DNA of 64,000 bases from an uncultured Eubacteriales bacterium (GCA_902786855.1 CADAEH010000013.1:1-64000), one strand, 5' to 3'; shown: positions 9,804-18,750, counted from the stretch's first letter. Translations and numbers: made by a program. Notes: generated by a model from the letters alone, not told the origin.

Positions 9804-10649
9804 ATGGATGGTTGTCGCATTCATAAGAACCTGTATTTCTTTTATTCCAGAGAAGAATCCGCATGGCGCTTCTGCCACAGGAAACTGCAGAAAACTAATC
9901 CTCATGCGCATTATAAACTGGTCAGCGGATATGGTCATGTGGGATACCCCGGAGAACATCCGGAGGAGTACTGCAAATGGCTTTCCGCACTGGCGCGGGG
10001 CGAAAAGCCGGAGGACTTTTTTCCGGCGGGTTATGTAACGGATGATAAGCAGAAATCAAAAGATTATTTCAACAGTCATTCCAGCACAATTATAAACAGA
10101 AATGGTTATTGGAGTTTTGACTACAGGATCACATCGAAGTTTCTTCTGAGACAAAATGTGAAAAAACTGATCGACATTGGCTGCGGGAATGGTGCATTTC
10201 TTGAGATGTTTCACAATGCAGCGCCGGATGTGCTGCTGTCCGGGATCGATCTTTCGCATGAAATGGTGGTGCAGAGCAGACTGCGGCTTCCTGAAGCAGA
10301 TATCGTGGAAGGTGATGCTGAAAACATGCCGTTTGAGACTGAATCCTTTGATGCGGTCAGCTGTCATATGAGTATCCATCATCATCCGCATCCGGAGAGA
10401 TTCATTTCAGAGATGTACCGTATTCTGGAAAAGGAAGGATGCATTGTTATAAATGAGCTGACAGGACCGGCTTTGCTGAGGAGATTTATGAACTGGTGGT
10501 TTACAAAGTGGCCTACAGGAGATCATGCGGTCTATTCCGGAGCAGAGATGGAAAAGATGCTTCGGAAAGCAGGATTTGAACACATCCACTCGAGACTGGT
10601 CACGCCATTTACCTATGTTTGTACCGCAAGAAAACCAGGGAGTAAATAG
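9804..10649 (+). CDS. Class I SAM-dependent methyltransferase, 5' end uncertain or frameshifted
   Basis: Likely transfers a methyl group from SAM to an unknown small molecule. The Rossmann motif I LIDIGCGNGAFLEMF lies near residue 118, then a Methyltransf_11 core (VEGDAENMPFETESFDAVSCH). Before this is an unusual 90-residue aromatic and His-rich region containing SGYGHVGYPGEHPEEYCKW, not part of a standard methyltransferase. The ATG at 9804 has no ribosome site. A near-perfect one (GGAAGGAGG at 9750-9758) precedes an ATG at 9766 that is in a different frame and matches only the first dozen codons before sense is lost. A one-base deletion between 9790 and 9804 would explain this. Confidence 0.65.
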   Translation: MDGCRIHKNLYFFYSREESAWRFCHRKLQKTNPHAHYKLVSGYGHVGYPGEHPEEYCKWLSALARGEKPEDFFPAGYVTDDKQKSKDYFNSHSSTIINRNGYWSFDYRITSKFLLRQNVKKLIDIGCGNGAFLEMFHNAAPDVLLSGIDLSHEMVVQSRLRLPEADIVEGDAENMPFETESFDAVSCHMSIHHHPHPERFISEMYRILEKEGCIVINELTGPALLRRFMNWWFTKWPTGDHAVYSGAEMEKMLRKAGFEHIHSRLVTPFTYVCTARKPGSK

Positions 10650-10759
10650 ATTGCCGGCAAGAGAAAAAACTATATCAGAGGAAGCGTCACGGTTTCAGAA
10701 AAGGGTGATGAGCCTTTAAAGGAAGATCTTTTGGATCACGCTTGTTTGCAAATCAGTAA

Positions 10760-10800
10760 GAACCGCAAGCTATCAGGCCTGCGGTTCATGCTTTTCTTTT
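10760..10800 (+). terminator. Terminator between convergent methyltransferase and MATE genes
   Basis: GAACCGCA at 10760-10767 pairs with TGCGGTTC at 10780-10787, followed by a T-rich run on the + strand (CTTTTCTTTTTC). It overlaps the last codon of the minus-strand MATE gene and may serve both directions. Confidence 0.65.
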
Positions 10801-12614
10801 TCTATGCGGATCAGAAGGTTGTTGAGGTTGAACATCGTGGTGTAGTTTACCTCGCTGGCTTCTGCCATAACCATCCTGATGCCGTAATTGCTTTCGGCAT
10901 TGCCATTCTCATAGATCTGTTCGTACTTCTTTCGCGGATCAAAACTCCTGCAGTTGTCACGCATTCGTATGATGAGCTCGTCCTCTTTGTGTACGATCCT
11001 GGCATTCAGCATGTGTTTCTTTTTATCCTGGGTGAATCCATGCTCAATTACATTCATGGCCATCTCCTCAACAGCCAGTGAAGTGAGATAGGAGATCCTT
11101 TCAGACTCTCCTCTGTCAGCACAAAACTGCCATGCCTGCTCAGAGAAATCCATAACTTCTTCCCGCGTCCTGATATCTGCAGATATCTCATCGCTTGCGG
11201 ACACTCCGAAATCCTTAGGGAACATCCACAGATGGTCTTTGCAGCCGTTCATCAGGTTTATTATAAGAACAAATACCGGCAGGATCAGCACCGCTATAAT
11301 ACTTCCTGCCGAAACACCCGCAAATATCCCTGCGGTAATATTGGTGCTTCTGAACATTGCTATAGTCCCGCCATATCCTGCCCCGAACAATACAAGCACT
11401 ACATTGGAGATGAAATACACTGTGGCAGATATGATATTGTGGCTGAAGCACGTTATGTAATTAGCAAATACCAGAATTATCATCTGGAAAAGCAACCCCA
11501 CCGTATACGCTCTCAGTGACTGCGAAGTTCCTTCTATGACGGCCCGACTTACGTTACCCAGATACAGACCGGCTATCACATCTGAAAGCAGCCACAGCAA
11601 TATGCTGCACGCTGCAGTGGTGATGAACTCGTATGTGACAACGTTTTTTATGATTTTCTTGAAATTCTTCTTATCCTGTTCGGCCGAGAACATTCCTGCC
11701 AGCAGGAACATTGCAGAGACCGCACTGCTCATCAGTGCATTTACAAAATAGTTGAGCTGGACAGTTGCGTTATAAGCCTGCAGACCAACAGATCCTGTGT
11801 TGAAAGTTGAGATCGCGGCATTGATCAGCTCAGCTTTCATCATGAGCGTGAGACTGTACCAGACACCTATGACCCCGGCGGCAAAACCGGTCTTGTTGAC
11901 CGAGATCATTTCCTTGAAAGTAGCCCCTTTGAATACAGGCTTTACGAGCGTGTCCCTGCGGAAATAGTAGTGCACAAGAACGGCGGCTCCTGCATAATAG
12001 CTGAAGGATGTGTCGAGCGTTATGCCGAAAACATCAAAATGAAGCAGATACAAACCTATCAGGTCCGACATTATGTTGACCACGAGCATAACCGCAACGG
12101 AAAGGAGCACTATATTGCGGTTGCCTTCTATATGCGCGCCTTTTGTAAAGATCGACATCGCCGTGATAGCCGGAAGGCCTATAACTGTACCTCTGAGATA
12201 GTCTACGCAAGGACCGAATTCAGCACTGTCCGGTGAAACGTGCAGTAAGGCTACGATCTGCGGGGTAAATACAAGTGTCAGGATCATGACAATGACTGAA
12301 AGACCGAGTCCCAGGATCAGTGCCTCTCCCAATGCTTTACCAGCACCCTCTCTATCGCCCCTGCTGAGACTTCTGATACACGTGACCTGAAAACCCACTG
12401 CGGCGGTAGTTCCGATCAAGGAGAACAGGATCACAGCGGGGGAAACAAAGCCGATCGCTGCGGCTGTAGCCTCGTCCATAGCATTGCTCGCAATAAAACT
12501 GTCTATCATCGTTCCAAGCACTGTCATGATGTTGGAGACGAAGAAAGACAGAACAATGTAGCGGAACATTTTGCCCGTCAATGTATAATCAATGTCCGGC
12601 ACCGATAGCCTCAA
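10773..12614 (-). CDS. MATE-family transporter fused to a C-terminal histidine-kinase-type ATPase domain
   Basis: Residues 1 to about 460 form a MATE exporter with about 12 hydrophobic segments. After a short linker the last 120 residues form an HATPase_c domain of the anti-sigma-factor/RsbW type: N box LAVEEMAMNVIEHG, G1 box MRDNCRSFDP, G2 box NYGIRMVM. The full length is 613 residues against about 450 for ordinary MATE proteins. It is the only minus-strand gene in this part and is divergent from the rhodanese lipoprotein. The transported compound and the role of the ATP-binding domain are unknown. It could let the exporter sense ATP or bind a regulatory partner. Confidence 0.85.
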   Translation of the reverse strand: MRLSVPDIDYTLTGKMFRYIVLSFFVSNIMTVLGTMIDSFIASNAMDEATAAAIGFVSPAVILFSLIGTTAAVGFQVTCIRSLSRGDREGAGKALGEALILGLGLSVIVMILTLVFTPQIVALLHVSPDSAEFGPCVDYLRGTVIGLPAITAMSIFTKGAHIEGNRNIVLLSVAVMLVVNIMSDLIGLYLLHFDVFGITLDTSFSYYAGAAVLVHYYFRRDTLVKPVFKGATFKEMISVNKTGFAAGVIGVWYSLTLMMKAELINAAISTFNTGSVGLQAYNATVQLNYFVNALMSSAVSAMFLLAGMFSAEQDKKNFKKIIKNVVTYEFITTAACSILLWLLSDVIAGLYLGNVSRAVIEGTSQSLRAYTVGLLFQMIILVFANYITCFSHNIISATVYFISNVVLVLFGAGYGGTIAMFRSTNITAGIFAGVSAGSIIAVLILPVFVLIINLMNGCKDHLWMFPKDFGVSASDEISADIRTREEVMDFSEQAWQFCADRGESERISYLTSLAVEEMAMNVIEHGFTQDKKKHMLNARIVHKEDELIIRMRDNCRSFDPRKKYEQIYENGNAESNYGIRMVMAEASEVNYTTMFNLNNLLIRIEKEKHEPQA

Positions 12615-12792
12615 ATCAGATATACCTCCTGCAGCCTGACCTTTTTTCCCAAAATGATTTTAACATGAGACATTATTTCTGCGCGAGATTAATCGGCATT
12701 TTATTTTTATCATAATAGTCGTTTTATAATCGTTCCTGTGAACCGGGCATCGTAGAGCAAATTACTCCATTAGATAGTATATAAACAATCTA

Positions 12793-12822
12793 TTGGAGCT
12801 TCTGATAATCAAACTGTACAAT
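12793..12822 (+). promoter_or_regulatory. Possible promoter of the rhodanese lipoprotein gene
   Basis: TTGGAG at 12793-12798, an 18-nt spacer and TACAAT at 12817-12822. The divergent 276-bp gap (12615-12890) is otherwise AT-rich and holds no gene I can see. Confidence 0.4.
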
Positions 12823-12890
12823 ACTTAATTAGCAGGCTCTTGAAAAGCCGGCATGGGAATGATTCGGGGGCGTAATACGAGGAGGTCGAA

Positions 12891-13844
12891 ATGAAGAAAA
12901 AGACAATAACCGCATTGCTGATGTGCCTTTTGATGATATTCATTATAGCTGCATGCTCAGGAAACAGCGAGCCTGCTGAGGATCAGACAGCAGGGGATGT
13001 GCAGAACGTTGAAGAGCAACCGGCTGTATTCACCGGGGATCTGATCATTTCTGCTGATGAAGCAGTCGCACTGATCGGTAATGAGGATGTCATATTCGTT
13101 GACTGTACCGGAGAAGCATCGAAAGGAACGGTCAAGGGTGCTGTTGCGACTTCATGGCAGGAACTGTGTACATGTTCAGATGAATACGGTGCTGCAGGTG
13201 ATGATACCTGGGGTAAGATCCCTGAACCTGCCGACCTGGCAGAAAGACTTGGAGCTCTTGGACTAGACAAGAACAAGGAGATCATTACACTTGGCCACAC
13301 TGTAGATGGATGGGGCGAGGATGCAAGGGTTGCCTGGGAACTCAGAGCAGCAGGTTACGAGAATGTCAGGATCGTAGACGGCGGTATCGATGCAGTTCTT
13401 GCTGCAGGTGCTGAAAAACAGTCCGGAGGGAGTGAACCGGTACCTTGTGAGGTCGCTATAGATGAGATCGATAAGACACATGTCATAGAGACTGCAGACC
13501 TGGTCAACAACTTTGATCAGTATAAGATAGTAGACGTAAGAACAGATGCTGAGTACAATGGAGCGACTAAATACGGAGAGGCTAAGGGCGGACACATTAA
13601 GGGCTCTGTATTTGTACCATACCTTGACTTATTTCAGAAAGACGGGACTCTCAAGTCCAACGAAGAGATCATAGCTATGTTCGAAGACGCGGGTGTTGAG
13701 AAAACTGACAAAGTCGTCGCATACTGTACAGGCGGTATTCGCTCTGCTTATGTTCAGATGGTTCTCGAGATGTGCGGATATGGGGAAACATATAACTATG
13801 ACCAGTCATACTGGAACTGGTGTGTTAATAATGAGGTCGAATAG
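12891..13844 (+). CDS. Tandem-rhodanese lipoprotein, thiosulfate sulfurtransferase-like
   Basis: Extracytoplasmic sulfur-transfer protein by family, 317 residues. A signal peptide ends in the lipobox IAAC, giving a lipid-anchored product with an acidic linker. Two rhodanese domains follow. The second (about 195-315) keeps the active Cys in AYCTGGIRSAY. The first (about 45-175) has TLGHTVDGWGEDAR in that position and no Cys, the usual active/inactive pairing of two-domain rhodaneses. GAGGAGG lies just before ATG 12891. The gene stands alone with its own terminator. The physiological sulfur acceptor is unknown. Confidence 0.88.
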   Translation: MKKKTITALLMCLLMIFIIAACSGNSEPAEDQTAGDVQNVEEQPAVFTGDLIISADEAVALIGNEDVIFVDCTGEASKGTVKGAVATSWQELCTCSDEYGAAGDDTWGKIPEPADLAERLGALGLDKNKEIITLGHTVDGWGEDARVAWELRAAGYENVRIVDGGIDAVLAAGAEKQSGGSEPVPCEVAIDEIDKTHVIETADLVNNFDQYKIVDVRTDAEYNGATKYGEAKGGHIKGSVFVPYLDLFQKDGTLKSNEEIIAMFEDAGVEKTDKVVAYCTGGIRSAYVQMVLEMCGYGETYNYDQSYWNWCVNNEVE

Positions 13845-13866
13845 ATCGTAGAGGGAGATGAAGTAA

Positions 13867-13910
13867 AAAACAGAGATGTTTTCCTTGCTGAAAACATCTC
13901 TGTTTTGCTT
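13867..13910 (+). terminator. Intrinsic terminator after the rhodanese gene
   Basis: Seventeen-bp perfect stem (13867-13883 with 13890-13906), six-nt loop. The 3' arm itself ends in TTTT. Confidence 0.9.
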
Positions 13911-13945
13911 TCCCTGATCCTTGCGTATGCAATGATTCTGCTGGC

Positions 13946-13974
13946 TTGACAACATATAACGGAACTAATATATT
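13946..13974 (+). promoter_or_regulatory. Promoter of the DUF1537 kinase gene
   Basis: Consensus TTGACA at 13946-13951, a 17-nt spacer and TATATT at 13969-13974. Between it and the start codon lies an uninterrupted run of eight G (14004-14011), four bases before ATG 14016, which must act as or sit in the ribosome site. Confidence 0.75.
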
Positions 13975-14015
13975 GAAACGGTACTTATATTTGCAAGGTA
14001 TCTGGGGGGGGTAAA

Positions 14016-15446
14016 ATGGAAAAGTTGAATGTATCCGTTTTGAACAGCTTTCCGGCTGTAGATGAGCAAGTACTCGATGAATTGCTCACAAAGGAGATTT
14101 CTGAAAATCCGATGAAGATCGTCGTCCTCGATGATGATCCGACCGGAGTGCAGACTGTTCATGACGTGTCGGTCTATACGGACTGGTCTGTAGAAAGTAT
14201 CAGAACCGGTTTTGCAGAAGATAATAAAGTGTTCTATATACTTACGAACTCGCGCGGAATGACTGTGCCGGAGACTGCAAGAGCACACCGCGAGATCGCA
14301 GAGCGCACAGCTGCTGTATCTGCAGAAACAGGTATCCCATATATCTATATGTCAAGAAGTGACTCTACACTGAGAGGTCACTATCCTCTGGAGACAGAAA
14401 TTCTCAAAGAGGGGATAGAAGCATCCGGCGGTCATGTTGACGGAGAGATCATGTGCCCGTTCTTCAAAGAAGGCGGCAGATTCACGATCGGGAACGTTCA
14501 TTACGTACGCCAGGGTGAAGACCTTGTGCCTGCGGCGGACACCGAGTTTGCTAAGGATAAAACTTTTGGCTACACTAAGTCGCTCATCCCTGAATATATT
14601 GAGGAGAAGACCGGAGGAAAATATAAAGCAGACAGCGTGACCTGCATCAGCCTGGACTCGCTCAGAAATATGGAGATCGATAAGATCGAAGAGCAGCTGG
14701 TGGCTGTAGAAGATTTTGGCAAAGTGTGCCTCAACGCTGTGGATTATTGTGACCTCAAGGTCTTCAGCATAGCATTTTACAGAGCTGTTTCGAAGGGCAA
14801 AACCTTCATGTTCCGCACGGCAGCAGGAGAGGTAAAAGTACTTGGCGGCATCTCTGATCAGCCACTCCTCACACGCAAAGATATGGTCGTAAAGGAGACT
14901 GATCTCGGCGGAGTCGTAGTAGTAGGAAGCCATACCAACAAAACTACAGCTCAGCTCAGAGAACTGCTCACGTTGGACTATGTAGTGCCTGTGGAGTTTG
15001 ATTCAAACAAAGTGCTCGAGGGTGATGAAGCCTTCTATGCCGAGGTCGACCGCTGCGTAGCAGAGGAGGAAAAGATCATAAGGACGGGAAAAACAGCAGT
15101 GTGCTATACATGCAGAACCCTGCTGACCCTTGAGAACGACACAAAAGAAAGCGCACTTCAGCGCAGCGTAAAGATCAGTGATGGAGTCCAGAGCCTTGTA
15201 GGCAGACTGCACCTGACACCGGCTTTTGTTATTGCAAAAGGCGGGATCACATCGAGCGACGTAGGAACGAAAGCTCTTGCGGTAAAAAGAGCTAATGTTA
15301 TGGGACAGATAAAACCAGGCATTCCTGTCTGGCAGACAGGTGATGAGAGCCGTTTTCCACAGACCCCTTACGTGATATTCCCCGGAAATACCGGTGATGA
15401 GACCACACTTCGCGAGGCGGTCGAGATCCTGATGGACAGAGATTGA
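14016..15446 (+). CDS. Four-carbon acid sugar kinase family protein (DUF1537)
   Basis: Family members phosphorylate C4 sugar acids such as threonate, erythronate or 3-oxo-tetronate. The 476-residue product has the N-terminal domain with LDDDPTGVQTVHDVSVYTD near residue 35 and MSRSDSTLRGHYPLET near 111, and the C-terminal nucleotide-binding domain with FVIAKGGITSSDVGTKAL near 405 and PGNTGDETTLREAV near the end. Usual partner genes (a dehydrogenase of the tetronate pathway, an aldolase or isomerase, a DeoR regulator) are not adjacent. A 2-hydroxyacid dehydrogenase lies 2 kb downstream. The substrate is therefore open. Confidence 0.82.
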   Translation: MEKLNVSVLNSFPAVDEQVLDELLTKEISENPMKIVVLDDDPTGVQTVHDVSVYTDWSVESIRTGFAEDNKVFYILTNSRGMTVPETARAHREIAERTAAVSAETGIPYIYMSRSDSTLRGHYPLETEILKEGIEASGGHVDGEIMCPFFKEGGRFTIGNVHYVRQGEDLVPAADTEFAKDKTFGYTKSLIPEYIEEKTGGKYKADSVTCISLDSLRNMEIDKIEEQLVAVEDFGKVCLNAVDYCDLKVFSIAFYRAVSKGKTFMFRTAAGEVKVLGGISDQPLLTRKDMVVKETDLGGVVVVGSHTNKTTAQLRELLTLDYVVPVEFDSNKVLEGDEAFYAEVDRCVAEEEKIIRTGKTAVCYTCRTLLTLENDTKESALQRSVKISDGVQSLVGRLHLTPAFVIAKGGITSSDVGTKALAVKRANVMGQIKPGIPVWQTGDESRFPQTPYVIFPGNTGDETTLREAVEILMDRD

Positions 15447-15463
15447 TTACAGGGGGAATACAA

Positions 15464-16096
15464 ATGCAGAAGAAAATAGTTGCTGTAAATGCCGGACCAA
15501 GGAAGGGCTGGAACACAGATACTCTGATAACAGAAGCTTCGCGCGGAGCAGAATCTGCCGGAGCTGTGATAGAACGGTTCGATCTGTTCAGGCTTGAAAG
15601 ATACACAGGATGCATTTCTTGTTTTGGATGCAAAAAGGAGAAATTCAAAGGACACTGCATATGCAGGGACGGTCTGACGCCGGTGCTCGATGCGATCAGG
15701 GAAGCAGACGGTCTTATCATCGGATCTCCTAATTACCTTTCAAATCTGACAGCATCTTTCAGAGCATTGTACGAAAGGCTCATATTCCAGAATCTGACTT
15801 ATGCTGTGGAGAACCCATGCTGCAATGAACATCCGATACCTGTTCTCCTGATCATGACGAGCAATGCTCCGGATACGATGTACGAAGAACTGGTGAACGG
15901 TTACAAGCAGGTCCTGAGCACTTTTGTGGGTCCGACAGAAGTCCTGATAAGCGGCGAGACACTGCAGCTCAAAGATTACAGCACTACGGATTGGCCGTGG
16001 ACGCTGTTTGATGCTGAAGCAAGAAAAACAAGGCATGAGAGCGTATTCCCTGAAGAGTGCAGGAAGGCATTCGAACTGGGCGCGAAGCTGTTTTGA
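15464..16096 (+). CDS. NAD(P)H-dependent flavoprotein reductase with iron-sulfur-type Cys motif
   Basis: Flavodoxin-like FMN protein, 210 residues, related to archaeal iron-sulfur flavoproteins. The FMN phosphate loop is in AVNAGPRKGWNTD at the N-terminus. A compact cysteine motif CX2CX2CX8C with a fifth Cys follows (CISCFGCKKEK, then CICRDG) near residues 46-62. GSPNYLSNLTASFRALYERL is the usual FMN-contact segment. ATG 15464 is chosen because GGGGGA precedes it. The in-frame ATG at 15443 would overlap the kinase gene. It follows the kinase by 17 nt and could be co-transcribed. Likely an electron carrier or reductase. Confidence 0.8.
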   Translation: MQKKIVAVNAGPRKGWNTDTLITEASRGAESAGAVIERFDLFRLERYTGCISCFGCKKEKFKGHCICRDGLTPVLDAIREADGLIIGSPNYLSNLTASFRALYERLIFQNLTYAVENPCCNEHPIPVLLIMTSNAPDTMYEELVNGYKQVLSTFVGPTEVLISGETLQLKDYSTTDWPWTLFDAEARKTRHESVFPEECRKAFELGAKLF

Positions 16097-16105
16097 TATA
16101 ATACG

Positions 16106-17008
16106 ATGCACGATATATGGAATCCGTGGCACGGCTGTGTCAAATGCAGTGAAGGCTGTGAAAACTGTTACATGTACTTCCTCGATGATATGAGGGATAA
16201 GAACGGCGCTGAGATATACCTTACCTCAAACGCCAGATATCCCCTGTCCAAAAATAGGAACGGAAGCTACAAGATACAGAGCGGAGAAAAGATCAGCGTC
16301 TGCATGACTTCGGATTTTTTTCTCGCAGAAGCTGATCAGTGGCGCAGCGCGGCATGGGACATCATGCGGATGAGGAGCGATGTTATATTCATCCTGGTGA
16401 CGAAGAGACCGCAGCGGATAGCCGAATGCCTTCCTGCGGACTGGGGCGATGGATGGGAAAATATATTTCTGAATGTGACGACAGAAAATCAGAAAAGAGC
16501 CGACGAACGGCTGCCTATATTGCTGGAATTACCATTCAGGCACAAAGGGATATATGTAGCACCGATCCTCGGACCGGTAAAACTGGGTAAGTACCTTGAC
16601 AGCGGACAGATAGAACAGGTCGTGTGCGGAGGAGAGAATTACGGCGGCAGAAGACCCTGCGATTTTGACTGGGTCAAATCACTGAGAGCAGAATGCGAGT
16701 CGAGAGACATAACGTTCTGTTTCATGGAGACGGGGACGACATTTATCAAGGATGGTAAACAGTATACGCTTAACGGCAAGCGCCTGCAGACCAGCCAGGC
16801 ACTGAAATCCGGCATGAATTATCAGGGCAAGCCTATGCACTTCGACCTTGTTGACACCTGGGGACTGCCTGTTCCTGAAGACAGGCTGTATGTGAAGCAC
16901 TATTGCAGCAACTGCAGGGAGTGTGCGATGAAACTTATATGCAACGGCTGCAGCGGCTGCGGACGATGCAAAAAGGACGGAAAAGGAGAGATTTCATATG
17001 AAGAATAA
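16106..17008 (+). CDS. DUF5131 (phage Gp37/Gp68-like) family protein with Cys-rich C-terminus
   Basis: Family of unknown function with radical-SAM-like features. The N-terminus carries CX2CX3CX2C (HGCVKCSEGCENCY), which contains the CX3CX2C spacing of radical SAM enzymes. Core motifs SVCMTSDFFLAEAD, FILVTKRPQRI and VCGGENYGGRRPCDFDWV are typical. The final 40 residues hold eight further cysteines in closely spaced pairs, suggesting an additional metal or Fe-S site. The start overlaps nothing and lies 9 nt after the flavoprotein stop. The 3' end overlaps the NUDIX gene by 11 nt. Confidence 0.78.
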   Translation: MHDIWNPWHGCVKCSEGCENCYMYFLDDMRDKNGAEIYLTSNARYPLSKNRNGSYKIQSGEKISVCMTSDFFLAEADQWRSAAWDIMRMRSDVIFILVTKRPQRIAECLPADWGDGWENIFLNVTTENQKRADERLPILLELPFRHKGIYVAPILGPVKLGKYLDSGQIEQVVCGGENYGGRRPCDFDWVKSLRAECESRDITFCFMETGTTFIKDGKQYTLNGKRLQTSQALKSGMNYQGKPMHFDLVDTWGLPVPEDRLYVKHYCSNCRECAMKLICNGCSGCGRCKKDGKGEISYEE

Positions 17009-17537
17009 GGATATAAGGGATGCGAAAGGACTCAATGAAGAGGAGTTTCTGGCACAATACAATGCTGATAAATATCCGAAGCCTTCTCTGACTGCGGATA
17101 TCGTTATATTCAGGCTGCATGACGATGACAGACTTCCTGACGCCCTCCTCATACGCAGAAAAGGCCATCCGTACATCGGATGTCTCGCTTTGCCGGGAGG
17201 ATTTGCCGAGAAGGGAGAGACCATAGAAACCACCGCGGCAAGAGAACTTGAAGAAGAGACTGGCGTGACCGGGCTTGAGATGAAGCTGGTCGGCATATAC
17301 AGCAAACCTGGCAGAGATCCAAGAGGATGGACTGTATCTGCTGCTTATACTGCAGTCGTAAAAGATGGCGAAATAAGACCGGTAGCAGGCGATGATGCCA
17401 GAGAGGTCTGCTGGGCGTCTGTACAGATATCGGACGGACAGCTTGCTGTATGCATCAACGGAGATTGTATCAATGATGAGCTTGCATTCGATCACTACGA
17501 TATATTGTCTGATGCGTACAGACTTGCAATTAAATAG
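16998..17537 (+). CDS. NUDIX hydrolase
   Basis: Cytoplasmic nucleoside-diphosphate-linked hydrolase, 179 residues. The NUDIX box is intact (GGFAEKGETIETTAARELEE followed by ETG, residues about 74-96). The fold resembles ADP-ribose or 8-oxo-dGTP type enzymes, but the substrate cannot be assigned. AAAAGGAGAG precedes ATG 16998, which lies inside the DUF5131 coding end, so coupling is likely. Confidence 0.88.
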   Translation: MKNKDIRDAKGLNEEEFLAQYNADKYPKPSLTADIVIFRLHDDDRLPDALLIRRKGHPYIGCLALPGGFAEKGETIETTAARELEEETGVTGLEMKLVGIYSKPGRDPRGWTVSAAYTAVVKDGEIRPVAGDDAREVCWASVQISDGQLAVCINGDCINDELAFDHYDILSDAYRLAIK

Positions 17538-17603
17538 AAACAGATAGTACAAAAGCCGGGCAAAAGATACACTCATAAAGTGGAATGATCGACCCCGATA
17601 TTA

Positions 17604-17609
17604 TATAAT
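17604..17609 (+). promoter_or_regulatory. Possible -10 element of the dehydrogenase gene
   Basis: TATAAT at 17604-17609 with a poor -35 (TGGAAT at 17581-17586, 17-nt spacer). Leader to ATG 17697 is about 80 nt. Confidence 0.35.
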
Positions 17610-17696
17610 GAACGCACAGTATGCATTATGTCAGACATATGAATTTAGTTAAGTAAGATCAGATTCATATAAACCGCAGAAAGGGAGGGATAGTTA

Positions 17697-18668
17697 ATGA
17701 AGATAGTTGTACTCGACGGATATACAGAGAACCCGGGTGATCTCAGCTGGGACGGACTGAAAGCATTCGGAGAAGTTAAAGTCTATGACAGAGTATCCTA
17801 TGAAGAATCACCGGTGATCGCAGAAACGATCGGTGATGCAGATGTAGCAATTACAAACAAGACACCTATCTCAAAAGAGACAATGGATAAGTGCCCTAAT
17901 CTGAAATTCATCGCAGTTCTTGCAACAGGATACAATGTAGTTGATATAGCCTATGCTAAGGAAAAGGGCATCCCTGTGTCGAACGTACCGGTATACGGCA
18001 CCCGTTCTGTAAGCCAGTTCGCCATAGCCCTGCTGCTTGAGGCATGCCATCACATCGGACATCACAGTGACAGCGTTTACCGTGGTGAGTGGGAAAACAA
18101 CGTAGACTGGTGCTACTGGGATTATCCTCTGGTAGAGCTTGCAGGCATGACATACGGTCTTCTCGGCTGCGGCAACATCGGTATCCATACTGCAGAGATT
18201 GCTAAGGCCCTCGGTATGAATGTCATCACATATGACGGCAGACAGACTGAGGCAGCACTGGCTCTGGGCGTCGAATATGTTGATCTCGACGAACTGTTTG
18301 CCCGCTCAGACGTCCTCGGACTCCAGATGCCTCTCTTCCCGTTCAATACCGGGATCATCAACAAGGAAAACATCGCTAAGATGAAAGATGGCGTCATCAT
18401 CATCAACAACAGCCGTGGACAGATGGTAGTAGAACAGGATCTGGCTGACGCTCTGAACAGCGGCAAGGTAGCCTGCGCTGCGCTGGATGTAGTATCAACA
18501 GAGCCGATCCGCGGAGATAACCCGCTCCTCAAGGCTAAGAACTGCATCATCACACCGCATATTTCATGGGCTGCAAAGGGCAGCCGCCAGCGCATAATGG
18601 ATACGACGGTAGACAATGTTGAAGCATTTGTAAAGGGCGCACCTATAAACGTTGTAAACGGTCTGTAA
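17697..18668 (+). CDS. D-isomer-specific 2-hydroxyacid dehydrogenase, glycerate-dehydrogenase-like
   Basis: NAD(P)-dependent reduction of a 2-ketoacid such as hydroxypyruvate. The 323-residue length is normal. The Rossmann loop is GLLGCGNIG near residue 155. Catalytic Arg is in NNSRGQMV near 239, Glu in VSTEPIRGDNP near 265 and His in TPHISWAAKGSR near 286. GGGAGGG precedes ATG 17697. It is monocistronic, with a terminator directly after. Closest by eye to hydroxypyruvate/glycerate dehydrogenases. Confidence 0.88.
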   Translation: MKIVVLDGYTENPGDLSWDGLKAFGEVKVYDRVSYEESPVIAETIGDADVAITNKTPISKETMDKCPNLKFIAVLATGYNVVDIAYAKEKGIPVSNVPVYGTRSVSQFAIALLLEACHHIGHHSDSVYRGEWENNVDWCYWDYPLVELAGMTYGLLGCGNIGIHTAEIAKALGMNVITYDGRQTEAALALGVEYVDLDELFARSDVLGLQMPLFPFNTGIINKENIAKMKDGVIIINNSRGQMVVEQDLADALNSGKVACAALDVVSTEPIRGDNPLLKAKNCIITPHISWAAKGSRQRIMDTTVDNVEAFVKGAPINVVNGL

Positions 18669-18712
18669 TATGCTTTGAATGTACGCAAGGTACATTGACA
18701 GAATTCAAATGA

Positions 18713-18750
18713 AAAGGCATGATCTGCAAAAGGCAGAGCATGCCTTTTTT
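18713..18750 (+). terminator. Intrinsic terminator after the dehydrogenase
   Basis: AAAGGCATG at 18713-18721 pairs with CATGCCTTT at 18739-18747, with an inner TCTGC/GCAGA stem, ending in six T. Confidence 0.9.

Noticed and set aside
10731-11081. 116-residue + strand open frame
   Set aside because: Antisense to the ATPase domain of the MATE fusion, with no ribosome site.
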